From assembly GCA_032622095.1 (NCBI GenBank), contig CP136061.1, forward strand, positions 63,243,127 to 63,307,126: 64,000 nucleotides of DNA. The letters are read 5' to 3'. The translations under genes and the position numbers were made by a program. Of the stretch, positions 46,923 through 58,779 are shown in pieces (the first letter of the stretch is position 1; every line of letters starts with the position of its first letter). Source of the DNA: Siphonodentalium dalli (taxonomy: Eukaryota > Mollusca > Scaphopoda > Gadilida > Siphonodentaliidae). Below the pieces are notes generated by a model, which did no database searches, was not told the DNA's origin, and saw only the letters and a list, made by a program, of their open reading frames with translations.

Positions 46923-47330
46923 TTAGCAGATTGAATTTGCTTCATCCAATAGTGTCCATGCGAAATTTCTGGTTTTATCGAAGCAAGAGATTATTATCTC
47001 AATTCCGTACCATTCTGTTATTTGACCAGCTTTGGTATTAAAGTCTTTGTGAAGGCGATGTAACCATGATAACACCCTAAAATCTTCAGCTAATACTTCA
47101 CCATAATGTCTGATGACTGCCATATATGTTTCAGCAGGTTATCTTCTGTAAAGGCCATCTGTCGCTGATTGAAGTCCTCATGACACTAACCAGTTTCCAA
47201 CTTTTTTGGTGTAAAGTCAATGAAGAGAGCACCGGTTGACTGAAATCCATAGTGAGCTCGAATAAATTGCCATCCCGATTCTAAGGATGTGTATAAATTT
47301 GTATGATAGTGTTCCTGGAAATTTGCCACT
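46923..47330 (-). pseudogene. Gag-like segment of the LTR relic
   Basis: On the minus strand, 'FIRAHYGFQSTGALFIDF' is followed by 'CHEDFNQRQMAFTEDNLL'. After a frame change comes RHYGEVLAEDFRVLSWLHRL and 'QITEWYGIEI'. The spacing resembles a gag-like protein common beside pol in invertebrate retroelements. It contains a stop and at least one frameshift. Confidence 0.5.
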
Positions 47331-47640
47331 CAATTGCCCCAGCATCAAATCCAGAGGAGCAATATTCTGGTATGCAGAGCATCATGATTATTCAGGAATA
47401 TAGCACACCATGCTTCAAATGATGTAACTGATTTGGTCAGTGACTAATGCTTTATGTTGACCACGACTTAAGTCTGGTCCTGCATGTGTTGACCCTCGGA
47501 AATTAGGACACTAAATTTGCAGGTGTTTGAAATACCAGTTATACCAATCTCTAGGATGACAATGGGGTCGATTTAACAATGCTGCATGCCACAGAGCCAG
47601 GTTGGAAGGGTATACATGACATTAATATTATCATAATTTA

Positions 47641-48146
47641 AATTATGCTGCTATAATTCGTAAGCTTGAAGAAAAACTAAGATGTCGAAAAATGTGGTAA
47701 GTTATATGGCTATACTCAATTCACACACACAATTCAAACACACGCAGCAGAACTCTATACATGCACAAAATACAGATTCACGTACAACATAAGTGGTGTA
47801 ACTCTGCATGCAAATGAAACAATTTACCTATTAAGTATGAACATATGGTACTGGTGCAAGACAAAATAGTCACACAAACATTGTTTGCATTTAAAATTAG
47901 CCACACAAGTATAGTAATTTAGTTGAGGGAGGGCAGATAGATGGGCACATGGAGGACAGGACACATTAATCCAATATACCCACCATTTCATTCGGTCATG
48001 GGGGTTACTATACTTAAGCTGATATAAATAGCATGTCATATTGCAACAAAACCTCAAGTCTGACTTTATACTGGCTTCAATATTTCATATCAAAATATTA
48101 AATAGTACAAAAACTAGAACAAGATTATGCACCACCTGTTGATTTG
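47641..48146. other. No gene recognised
   Basis: AT-rich sequence. An ORF of 77 codons at 47824-48057 (minus) has no recognisable motif. Confidence 0.35.
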
Positions 48147-48292
48147 GGAGATAAACATACTCTGTTTCATTGGATATTTGGGGATTACAGCATGAAAATA
48201 GTTTATGAATGAGCCGGCTAGCCAGAAAGTTCACTAACTGTTTTCATGCTCGATTCCCCAAATATCCAACGAAACAGAGTATGTTAATCTCC
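48147..48292. repeat. Long hairpin, arms about 58 bp
   Basis: The left arm 48147-48205 and right arm 48235-48292 are inverted with only about six mismatches. For example 'catactctgtttc' pairs with 'gaaacagagtatg', and 'ttggatatttgggga' with 'tccccaaatatccaa'. The loop is about 29 bases and contains 'agccggct'. It could be a MITE or a small-RNA precursor. The few mismatches suggest that it is young or under pairing constraint. Confidence 0.88.
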
Positions 48293-48770
48293 ATTATAAT
48301 TAAAACCATCAAGAAATTAAAAATAAACTCCACGAAAAGCACTTTTCATTGACATTACATGCTTTGAAGTCAGATATCCTATTTGTGGTGATCAAATCTA
48401 TGGATATGTTCCATGTGGTTACTCTTAACAGCACCATATTAACTTAAAGTTAACCACTTCCATAGAAAACAACATTCTGGTTGACTCAATTACGCGACAC
48501 CTAGAAGCCCAGTGACATATTTTACGCATGTTGTAAATGACACGATACTCCAATTAAAATTTGTGCATGCTTCAGTGACCGATGTTGATGAATCTAAAAC
48601 TAAAGTTAGCACCTCTTGGCCAATCAGAAGTCCTGTTTCAGGGAAAACTATTCAACTTGAAATACAATAAACAATATGTACAACATGAAAATATACTTCA
48701 AATGTATTAAAACCCTATCTTCATAATTCTCGAAATAAGGCTTTCTGACATGCAATGGTAATTTAAAGAT
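48293..48770. other. No gene recognised
   Basis: No repeat or coding motif I can support. Confidence 0.35.
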
Positions 48771-49279
48771 ACGGGCGGCGTTGTCGGTGGGTATGCTGTT
48801 AAAATATTCACCATCCATCAAAAACCGCCATAAACAGAAAGAATAGTCAAATATAGCCAGACTTTGTTCTTACCAGTATACCAATCAGAAATATGGCATA
48901 AACAGTACTGTATATGTTATTGTCAATTATTTTTTCTTTGTTATGTAAACAAAAGCAAAAAACGTTACGTTACCTAGCTGGTTTTTGTTTAAATCCGGAT
49001 ATGGTAAACATAAAGAGCATTATTTGTTACTGTTTTCCTGATATGGAAATGACAAAGAGCGTTTATATCATTTGTGTGTGATTAACCAATAGAATTGCGC
49101 TAAGTTCTGTAACACGAGCAGGCTCTTGTTTACGTACACCATCATACGTCTTGACGACAATATACTATTTACGCGCTGATTATGTTTGGTATATGAACAA
49201 AACTATATATATTTCAATATTCCTTCTGTTGATGGCGATTTGAACAAATATGAATATTTCTTCAACGAACGCCGCCCGT
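48771..49279. mobile_element. MITE candidate with ACGGGCGGCGTT ends
   Basis: The 12-bp ends ACGGGCGGCGTT (48771-48782) and AACGCCGCCCGT (49268-49279) are perfect inverted repeats in otherwise AT-rich DNA, 509 bases apart. Similar 'tttaa' sequence lies just outside both. No ORF is present inside, and the superfamily is unknown. Confidence 0.6.
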
Positions 49280-51138
49280 GTATTTAATCCACCATCTTTC
49301 TACATTACTCACTGCATAAACTATTTTCTTCTAGATGTTGAGAGGAGCAGGCACAATAATTCTGATCACATCTACTATTAGAAACAGAATTGTGACATTC
49401 ATAGTCATAGCTACAGTATTCTCTTAACAAGGCTCCCCTGGCAGCTCTGTGAAGACCAATCTGTAACAAAAGAGAGGTATTTAGAAGACATATATAACTA
49501 TTCTAGTAATCAATTGAGCTAAACAAAATGAGTGATAATGTAATCTTAAGTGTTCTTGCATTTCCAAGCCACAACGTGCAATGAATCTCGTTTTCAGGAA
49601 ATCTATCCTAAATTTCCAAGTCAAACAAGAGCTGTAACTCTGTAAATTAATGGACAAAACCCTTAGTATGTGCATGGGTATATATCTCTTCCCCCAACAT
49701 GTGCTATCCCATGACAAAAGACAATGAAATCCGATAATTAACACCAGAGTTACAAACTGAAATGTTCGTATGAACACAAATTTCCAAGTCAATTAAGGGC
49801 CGTAACTCTGGTAAAAGCTAGAGGTGTGACAGTCCCAATGGGACTAAGGAGACCACCAATCATCTTCACTGCAAATAATTGGTAAAAACAATATTACTGA
49901 GAAAATGAAAATATTCTAAGTAAAGAAGGCCAATAACTCAGCCAAAATAAGTCTAACCAACATTAAAATCACAGGTGCACAGGTTCACATGGTGGTTGAT
50001 GTCTTGTGCCAAGTTTTACGGAAACTGATTAAAAAACGACTAAGAAAAAACTCCAGACATATTTGTGTCCACAGACGGACAAGCTGATTCCAGTATACCC
50101 CCACAACTTCGTTGCGGGGGGTATAATGAAAAGACAAAACCCATAGTATGTGGATATCCTTTCCCCCCCAAGCTGTGCTATCACCATACTAAAGGACAAC
50201 CAAATTTGACAATTAACACCCGAGTTACAAGGTTATATGTTCGGACGGACGGGGGTAAGGGCATAATAAATTAAAGGATATAATTGTTCAATTGAAAAAT
50301 TTTCAAATGAAAACTTTGTTAAGTATGTTATAAAAAATTGGTCATGTGACCAATACTGACCATTGCCAAAAATATTTCATAGACCTTTATAATGAATTGT
50401 CATCAGCCTTTTTTCTGTGGTTTTCTAAATTCATCATTATCATTTAAAGTTGAGACCAAATGATTCCTAACTGTGTTAGTTATAAACATGAAAATAACAA
50501 AGTGCAGTGATATGAACTGCTCTTCTGGAAAAGGCTGCTTGGCCACACGTCCCCCCCCCCTTTTTTTGGAGGTAAGCCTTTTTGAAACAAGACCATTAAA
50601 TTTTAGCAAAAATCATTGGATAGCTTCACCTCCAACTTGGACATTTGTTACTATACCTGGATTTTTATTTCATTGCATCCATCAAGATATCATTTGGATA
50701 CCATGTTGTAAATCAGCAAATTTCAAGTCAAGAAGGGGAATAACTCGATCTGTTCGAAGATATCGGCCGAACTACAATTTAAACATATATGGTATTTCAT
50801 GTGATTAAGCCACATACTAAATTTTAAAGCATAATCAAACAATTGCAGCACCAAGCGTGGCATATTCCCCCCAACACTCAGTTTAGAGAGTGGGCAATGG
50901 ATGAAAAAAGATTTCTATTTTCTAAATCCAAGAAGTGGGTATCCTTTCCCCTTAATCTTGGCTATCAATACACCAAAGCACAACCAAAACCAATGATCCA
51001 CGCTCAAGGTACAAGCTGAAATGTTCATACAGAGACAAAATTCAGAAGTCCAACAAGGGCTGTAACTCTGCTTAAAGCTGAGTTACAGGAATGGGCGAAC
51101 CTGTAGTAAGTCGTTATCCTTTCCCCCCAAGCTGAGCT
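49280..51138. other. Dispersed 'gtaactctg' repeat copies, no gene
   Basis: Copies or fragments of one family lie near 49540-49820, 50060-50260 and 50990-51120. They share 'tttccaagtcaa', 'aagggc(c/t)gtaactctg' and 'tatcctttcccccc'. Near 49820-50060 is an inverted relative of 39165-39245 ('cacaggtgcacaggttcaca'). ORFs in it have no recognised domains. Confidence 0.6.
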
Positions 51139-52175
51139 ATATCTGATCAGGAAACAGAAGGTACTGATCGGGGAATCATTCTCAGAATGTGTGGAACTAA
51201 GTGTCGGTGTCCCGCAAGCATCGATTCTTGGGCCACTGCTATTTTTTGTATACACTGCACCACTGAGTGAAATTCTATCGAGTGATGTTGATTTTCATTT
51301 CTATGCTGATGACACTCAGATCTATATTGAATTTCCTCGCAACAACTTACCATCTTATATAGAAGCCAAACATAAACTTGAAGAGTGTTTTGAGGATATT
51401 AGACAGTGGATGCAAGTCAACAAATTGAAGCTGAATGACGGTAAATTGGAATTCATGGTTATTGGAACTAAACACTCATTGAAATCACTATCGCAGCTTG
51501 TCAACGGCGATCACAGTGAGCTTTTTTAAATCAATTTGCACGGTTCGAAAATCAAATCTTGTTCGGCGCTCAGGCATCTCGGAGCCTTTTTCGATACAAG
51601 GATGTCAATGAATTCTATGGTTTCAAACTTTGTGAGAACATGTTGTTTTTATCTTAGAACTATACGCAGAGTTCGTTGCTATCTTACACATAGTACAATT
51701 AAGCATGCCGTGATCTCCTTGGTGTTATCCCGTATAGACAGCCTTAATTCCATCATGACACACTCACGAAGGAAAACATCACGCGAATTGACCTGACCAT
51801 TAACAATTGTGCACGCCTTATTCAGAGTGAATATAGAGTGAAATTTAAATGTGCACTAATCGTATTCAATGCTCTGAGGGGAGAATGTCCAAGCTATATC
51901 TCCTCCATGTTTAAACTGAAGTCCTGTGGTCGTGGCGCATCGACAAGGTCGATGACAAGTGGTTGCGATCTTAGATTTCTGACCGGCAAACCAAATAGCA
52001 GATATGGTGAGATGTGTTTCCAACAAACAGCGACTATAACATTTGGAATTCACTCCCACTTGATACTCGGAGAGCAGACACTGTTTCTGGTTTTTAAAAA
52101 TCTCTTTTAGAAAAGCGCATTGAAACTAAATATTGTAGAATGCGTTCTTTAAATGTAAATATAATAATAATAATA
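51139..52175 (+). pseudogene. Decayed LINE 3' fragment (second family, CR1/L2-like)
   Basis: The plus-strand RT begins at 'LIRKQKVLIGESFSECVELS', then 'GVPQASILGPLLFFVYTAPL' (normally GVPQGS) and 'DFHFYADDTQIY' with both catalytic Asp residues, then 'WMQVNKLKLNDGKLEFMVIG'. A stop follows at about 51527, then 'KIKSCSALRHLGAFFDTRMS' in a new frame (51536-51796). A further shift leads to the C-terminal region (51838-52110, 'VKFKCALIVFNALRG'). It ends with an ATA/AAT tail at 52160-52175. It is older than, and of a different family from, the array LINE. The 5' truncation is near 51139. Confidence 0.85.
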
Positions 52176-52910
52176 TCAACATACCAAAGCACAACTAAAT
52201 CAGAAGATCCTTGCCAAAGTTAAAAGCTGAAATGTTCTTTCGGACACAAAGTTCACAAATTTCCAAGTCAAACAAGGGCTGTAACTCTGGTAAAAATTAA
52301 TGGACGAAACCTGTAGTATGTGGATATCCTTTCCCCCCATGCAACCTGTGTTATCACCATGCCAAAGGAAAACAGAATCCAATAATAAAGTCATTAAAGA
52401 CATACACAACATAATGTTTGTTATGGATCGAGTCTATGGATGCATTGACGTGTTTTACACAAAGTCTAGCAAAGGACCATAACTCTTGGAAAAAATGTGG
52501 AAGAATACGTGTCTGTAAATCCCACATATATTTTAAATATGTGGAGATTAACATGATCCGTATATGCCATATAAAATCTAGACATTTAATTATAAATACA
52601 TGACATTCACATGAAATTAAATTCCAAACTTAGTGTAGTGAGCCTGTGATGGAAATGTTTTTCATGCTCAGAAAGGGGGATAATCCATCAGAAATGGTTA
52701 TAGCCCACCCAAAATTAAACATTAATGATAATTTCTTATATATCGATCATGTACAAAATTTCCTAAAAGTTAATTATCATACAGACAAAGAACATTTCGG
52801 ACAGACAAATTATAAAACTGACAGGTACTGAGGTACACGTACCACTCATTTCTATAGTCCCCTGAATTTTTTTTCAGGAAACACTTAATTTTAATATTTT
52901 GATTAATGCT
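52176..52910. other. Another 'gtaactctg' repeat copy, no gene
   Basis: 52200-52350 repeats 'aagctgaaatgttc', 'tttccaagtcaaacaagggctgtaactctgg' (shared in part with 49600-49810) and 'tggatatcctttcccccc'. The remainder is unassigned. Confidence 0.5.
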
Positions 52911-53796
52911 TTAAAGGGGTTCTGTACGGGAATTTAAATTCCCGGTAATAACAATGATCTAATATTGATAATACATGTATATATAAAAATAAGTAATTTT
53001 AGTCAAAGATGTATTCTGTAAAGATTCAGGTTAACAGATTATCTTAAAATCAGAGATCAAAGTATCATATGAGAGAAACACAAATTACATATTCTATTTA
53101 TCATATGACACCTATAAATTGATTATGATGTCCAAAACGCACACAAATCACTAAATAGCTATGACATCGGCAGCAAAAGGTTAATGTGACATCACTTCAT
53201 TGCACCGGAAGCCCAATTACACCTGGTGAACTAGCAGAAATAATATGCACGCTATTCTGTTCTCAGTTTGTGACATTATATCGTATGTTTATTAGATAAA
53301 TACGAATTACATATTCTATTTATCGTATAACAATGTCCAAAACTATATATTTCAAGATTATAATTGCGAGAATTTCGGCATCGCGTTGATTGACGCGCAC
53401 GAATTTGACCTGCATTTAGTCAGAGATGCGACTCGGCCCCCGGCTGCCATTCAGCCAATCAGAACACACTTTTTGTCAACAAACCAATCAAATTATCGAA
53501 AGGTGATATGAATTAGTAATTGATATGAAATTGATTTATGACATATTTTCCAACGTAAATAATGATTGAGTCACATGATAAAAGTAAATATAACATTTAT
53601 TTGATACATTTGCTTGAAAACTGTACAAAAATTACTCGACTATGATCTAGTTCTATTTTCGCATTCTGGCTGTTCTGCCATCCATAACATTACTTCATAC
53701 TCAACAAAATTTCAAATAATGGAAATCTGGTTACCTTATTCTATCAAGCAGAGAATATAGAAACTAACAACATTTTAGAACAGTATATCCCTTTAA
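52911..53796. mobile_element. MITE candidate with TTAAAGGG / CCCTTTAA ends
   Basis: The left end 'TTAAAGGGGTTCTGTAC' and right end '(A)CAGTATATCCCTTTAA' are imperfect inverted repeats 886 bases apart, with TTAA at both edges. A direct repeat lies inside: 'aattacatattctatttatc' near 53091 and 53306. No transposase ORF is present. Confidence 0.5.
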
Positions 53797-54540
53797 GCAG
53801 GGAAACAATATTAGCTCATGTCAACTGGCTTACATGTAGTTTATTGGGGGATGGAGCCAGTTATGGTTAAACAAGTTCAGTGGTGTCTACTCGATCAATA
53901 GTATGGAGATATTTCCAGAACATACCAATGTAAGGAGCCAGAGTACCCAGGACTTTGGTTGCTTCATTCTAGTTCTCCATATCATAGATTTCTCCTTTAT
54001 TCACTGGTATTAATGTGTACTGCTGTAGCAAGCAGTCAATGACCTTCCAGAATATGATGTTTCTCTCTCTCTCTAGGTAATATCTTATTTGTAGAATCTG
54101 AAATCCAATATTTAAAGCGACCAATAATGTGCAAGCTTAACTTTAATAACATTCTGTTCTTTATTTGTTTTGCATTATGCTGCATTATGACTCTATTTAA
54201 TCAGTTATTTGTTTATTTTATATGCATATGATATGAAATAACATGATTCCATTATCCTGTATATTATTGAACAATAAAGAACATGTGACAATCAAACAAT
54301 AAAGATCATGTAAAAGAATAAATATACAGCTATCAGTTCAGATACCATTGTTTTCTGTCAACAAGTAGCTGCATTTTGTGTATTGCCATTTTAAATAATT
54401 TTTATTTTCTTCCTTCACACCTCCAGTACCTCAAATATACATTTTCCTGTTTACCTTGTCATATTTAATCATGTTGGATTGAGAAACGCGCAGATGGTGG
54501 TTTCTTCTATTTAACTTGAGAATGATTAGTAAAAATTATA
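53797..54540. other. No gene recognised
   Basis: It includes a short CT microsatellite near 54061-54076. Otherwise AT-rich. Confidence 0.35.
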
Positions 54541-54640
54541 TATTTTGATATAGGGGGCATTCTATATTTTGATACAGGGGGTCATTCTATATTATGACAT
54601 AGGGGGCATTTTATATTTTGATATAGGCGGCTTTCTAAGA
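54541..54640. repeat. About 28-bp minisatellite
   Basis: Three to four imperfect units of 'ttttgatataggggg(t)cattctata'. The frame through it gives an ORF of no meaning. Confidence 0.8.
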
Positions 54641-54866
54641 GATAATGTTTTTCATCTTCCTTTCTCAGGGTTGGACCGTGGACAACAATTTGGTGTTCTT
54701 CATCCTGTCTTAGTTGTTTTGTATTTAAGAGTCCTGTTTCAATGCAATACTTAAGCAATTTTTTGTATGGAAGATCACATTTTTACTGAAATATTAAAGG
54801 TCAGGTACATTTGCATTCTTTATAAATTATTAATATGGCAGTTTGGGCTACTTTAATATTATCTAC

Positions 54867-55177
54867 ATAGAAAACTTCATGCATGTAAATAATAATCATT
54901 AATGGTGGGCCATATAGAAAACTTCATGTCTGTAAATAATAATCATTAATGGGTGGGCCATATAGAAAACTTCATGCATGTAAATAATTATCATTAATGG
55001 TGGGCCATATAGAAAACTTCATGCATGTAAATAATAATCATTAATGGTGGGCCATATAGAAAACTTCATGCATGTAAATAATTATCATTAATGGTGGGCC
55101 ATATAGAAAACTTCATGCATGTAAATAATAATCATAAATGGGTGGGCCATATAGAAAACTTCATGTAAATAATAATC
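54867..55177. repeat. 47-bp minisatellite, about seven units
   Basis: 'atagaaaacttcatg' recurs at 54867, 54914, 54962, 55009, 55056, 55103 and 55151. Units alternate in places between 'aataataatc' and 'aataattatc' forms, as if a two-unit block had itself been duplicated. Confidence 0.92.
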
Positions 55178-55234
55178 TGAAAACTGCAATACCATCAATA
55201 TCATTGCATCTAGAGGTCAAACTCAAGGCATATT

Positions 55235-55811
55235 AGGCCAAAAAAAAAAGGTTTTGGTTCTCAGGCCCCGCCGCATTGAATAAAAAGGGCCGCATTAGGC
55301 CTTTTTATTGCAATGCCTGATGTTATGACAAAAAAACTTCTTTTATTTTATAACATGTCCATAGCAGATGTGTTGAATATTAGTGTGCATTGAGCTCTAA
55401 CATGTAATGTGTTAAAAAGTGACTTGCGCAGGCTTACAACATGAAGTAGATGACTACAATTAAGAAAATGATTAGCTGATCCTCATGCTCTTCTTACAAT
55501 TAGTCATTGTGAACAACTTACACTAATTGTAACTTTATACAATTGAAAGGCACAGGACTAAATTCAGGATCACATATTAGAATGGGGAGGTATCAGTTTT
55601 TAGACAACAATAACTGTGGTTAATGTCAGGGGCATTATATATTGTTAGGTAATCCCAGTCATTCACTGGTAGTACAATGTCATTTTTATATAAGACTAAA
55701 TGAGTTTATATGCATAACAGTTCCCTCTACCTTTCTGGTTATTACTAGACAGAGGAAGGTATCTTTGTCCATGCTTACTATGCGCAGAAAAAAATAAAAA
55801 TAAAAACCTCC

Positions 55812-55850
<39 letters not shown>

Positions 55851-55909
55851 CTCATTGATTTGAAGAAAAAAAATTGCCCGAGAACCAAAACACTTTTTTT
55901 TTTTGCCTT
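55235..55909. mobile_element. Inverted-repeat-bounded element (about 675 bp)
   Basis: The left end 'aggcc', A-run, 'ggttttggttctcaggc' (55235-55266) is inverted at 55876-55909 ('gcccgagaaccaaaac', T-run, 'gcct'). Inside are a further palindrome 'aataaaaagg...cctttttatt' (55279-55309) and a 35-C run (55813-55847). No coding sequence. It may be a fold-back or MITE. Confidence 0.55.
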
Positions 55910-57274
55910 AGAGCAGTTTTTGACTGGCCATACACCAGGGAGGGATCAGGATCCCTCAGCCCAATAAGAGAAATCTTTTTAATATGAACCTGATAACTGC
56001 AAACTCCAAGCATCTAGACTGTCACCATAAGATCTCCAAGTGTAGGAAATTTGTTATGATATTTCCTACTGCTGAAAATGTTTACCAAAGTTTGTACCCC
56101 ACGTGTCGCCACGTCCATGGGCACCCCCCCCCCCCCCCCCCCATCCTTTTTATTCACGCATCCACGATGGTCAGAATTCATGTGCTGCATGTATACAGAG
56201 AACTAAACTAATGGTTTTCTTCGATTGTTGTTTAACTTCAAATTCAATGAAGTTATAACGATACGGTGGACAAGTGGCTTCCACAAACCTGAACAAATGT
56301 CTAGCATCGCCATCAACCCTGCCAACGTCAAAAGGCTGCCGATACATGTTGCAACTCCCGGGGTTTAGTGGACATGAGCGGGTATTCCCGCGCGTTACGT
56401 TAAAATTTACAACCCGGAAGTGGATTATTTACCTCTCAGGAAAAAAGTAAATACAATCATCAAAGCAGACGTTTTCAGACGCGCGCGAGTGGCTTTATCG
56501 CCCTCATTCTTATGTTTAACTTGAAATAAGATATCACTTTATTTTAATCTTACCGCATTTGTGAAATTAACTCAGTGTTACGGGACTTAAGAATCAAAAT
56601 TTGCGCCTTTGAACAATTAACTCACGTCGAAATTAAGAGTACCATCCGCACAAAACGAAGCCTGTTATAGTTGTTAGAAGTATATTTGTACTGATAAAAT
56701 AAACCTTTAGAAGTTGTTGGGCAAGTTTCTTCAATAATAACGCCGTCAAACAATCATCACTTCCTGAATGGATATTTGTTGTATAATGTCGTATAGACGC
56801 TTATACTGACCAGGAAGTTAGGATCTTGAATTAATGAACGATTAATTTCTTGACGGGATCACCACATATAACAGCAGGGAATTGAATGAAGCACTTCGTC
56901 ATTTATCGTGAATTAAATATTATAAAGTACATTTTCATGTAATATATTGCGCCGTACGTGGAATGCTATTAATAAATAGCTTATAACCAATTACGTAGTT
57001 GGTTGCTTGTAGTAGGGGGATTGGGTCTGTACCTTATAATTATCACATTGTACTCATACATGTATCTTCCAGCCGTTCGATCGTGGCTCACCGGAGCCAT
57101 TTTTTTGACTGACATATAGTGGAGCGGACGGAACCGATTTCAGAAAGTTTAGTCCATCGGCACCACACACGGGCTTGTGGTACATCATTTTGAAGGTTAT
57201 GATATTCCGCATCGGATAGGACCCGGTGTGAAATATACAAATGATGCAAAAGATGATTTTTAGCTGATTAAGTG
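55910..57274. other. No gene recognised; CG-richer patch at 56350-56530
   Basis: It includes a 19-C run (56124-56142). The patch near 56370-56510 ('tattcccgcgcgttacg', 'cagacgcgcgcgagtgg') is unusually rich in CG for this window and could be promoter-proximal, but no exon is evident. Confidence 0.35.
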
Positions 57275-58260
57275 CCAAAATTCAGCAAAAATCCCTGTTT
57301 TTGTCAAATTCGGCAAAATGAGAAATAAAAGTATAGAAACGCGAACATTTTGCGCTAAAATATTGTAGTCTACATATCTCTAGATATTTACTATGATAGT
57401 GGTACGATTTCTCTGATATAACGAAGATTTTTTTTAGATTTATTGTAAAAATAGACAAAACAGCGCAATTTTTCAATTATTTTGCCTCACTTAATGGGCG
57501 ATAGATCAATATTTTTCTGACCGGGGATATCGTATATAGTCTAGAAAAGTGCGTATATATATACCACATACGACAGTATGCTGAATATGTCATCATATTT
57601 AACACGTGATGTGTTATGTAAGATTATTTCAACCCTCGCCCCAAAATTCAGCAGAAAGTCACTGTTTTAGGGAAATTCGGCACAAATGAACACAAAAGAA
57701 CAGGTATTCGGGATATGTTTGTGCTACGATATAGCACGTTACACACTTATAAATACAAAGTAATGCAATGCCATGATTGCGGTGATAGATGTAAAAATTT
57801 CTTAAATTTACGTGGAAAATAGACAAAAAATCATTCATTTTCAGTTGTTTCGCCCCTCATAATAGGCGATTATTCAGGATTGCATTCAATGGAGATCCCG
57901 TCTATAATATAGAAACTTGTGGAAATATATAATGCATATGATTGTAGGATAAGGATGTCATTATTTGCCATATATGCTATGTGGTGGTAGATTGTGTCAC
58001 CCCACTCCAAAATTCAGAAGAAACAAAATCAGTTTTAGAAATTTCTGTATGGCAGAATACAAAAGCACAACTCCGATTATTTTGTGCTATTATATTGAAG
58101 TCTACCCACTTCGAGATATACATTATGATAACGTCATGGTATAATTTACAGATGGCAACATTTCGGAGTTTTCTGATGAAAGTAGACCGAAAATCGTGAA
58201 ATATAAAACTTGTTTTGCCCCTCTATAATCATGGGTGATAATTCAATTCCATTTTGAACA
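57275..58260. repeat. About 365-bp diverged tandem repeat, three units
   Basis: 'ccaaaattcag' marks units at about 57275, 57641 and 58007. Each unit runs through 'aaattcggca', 'atagacaaaa' or 'gtagaccgaaaa', 'ttttgcc(t/c)c' and 'gggcgat / ggcgat / gggtgat'. Units are clearly related but well diverged, so the array is old. The family is not identified. Confidence 0.8.
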
Positions 58261-58779
58261 ATAATCCCGGACAAACTCTCAAGAGTTGACGAGACACATA
58301 CTGCATATGAATGTTCTCGGATTGTATCATCTTCTGTCGCATTTGTTTGGTTACGGTATTGCACCCGGGCCATCGCCACAACAATACAATACATTGCAAG
58401 ATGAGACAAACACGGAATATTCCTATACACATTTATGCATTATACACATACCTTATCAAGCTGAGGCTTTTGATAGTTACTTGAGTTGAAGAAATTACAT
58501 CATTGTATATGTTTACTTCGCATAATATAGCTTCACAGTTGTATAATATTATACGTATTGGGAGGTTTAGTGATTGTTAATAGCCAGGTTCAGCCACAGT
58601 ACATGTAACTTGTAACGTGTGTTGCCATTACCAACGGAATCACCTGACTCACATGACCATTCCGCTTACACGTACAACATCAAACAACCGTTTAGACGTT
58701 TTGTGTCAAATGTGCAGCATTGCGAAATGTGTATATCAGAGGGGTGTCCAATCTTTATATCAATCGACGAACCTGTGCT
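58261..58779. other. No gene recognised
   Basis: Several overlapping ORFs on both strands, none with a recognised motif. Confidence 0.3.

Larger units (their letters stand above)
45280..47640 (-). pseudogene. Decayed gag-pol LTR retrotransposon relic
   Basis: Minus-strand fragments appear in the order expected of gag, RT and RNase H. A gag-like stretch lies at 46923-47330, the RT N-terminal region at 45820-46260 and RNase H at 45370-45520. Frameshifts and stops separate the pieces, and no LTRs were found. The family looks like an LTR-type element known from mollusc genomes, Ty3/gypsy-like or related. I base this on hand translation and remembered family character, not a search. Confidence 0.7.

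Noticed and set aside
54867-55177. CRISPR-like 47-bp array
   Set aside because: There are no variable spacers; the whole unit repeats.
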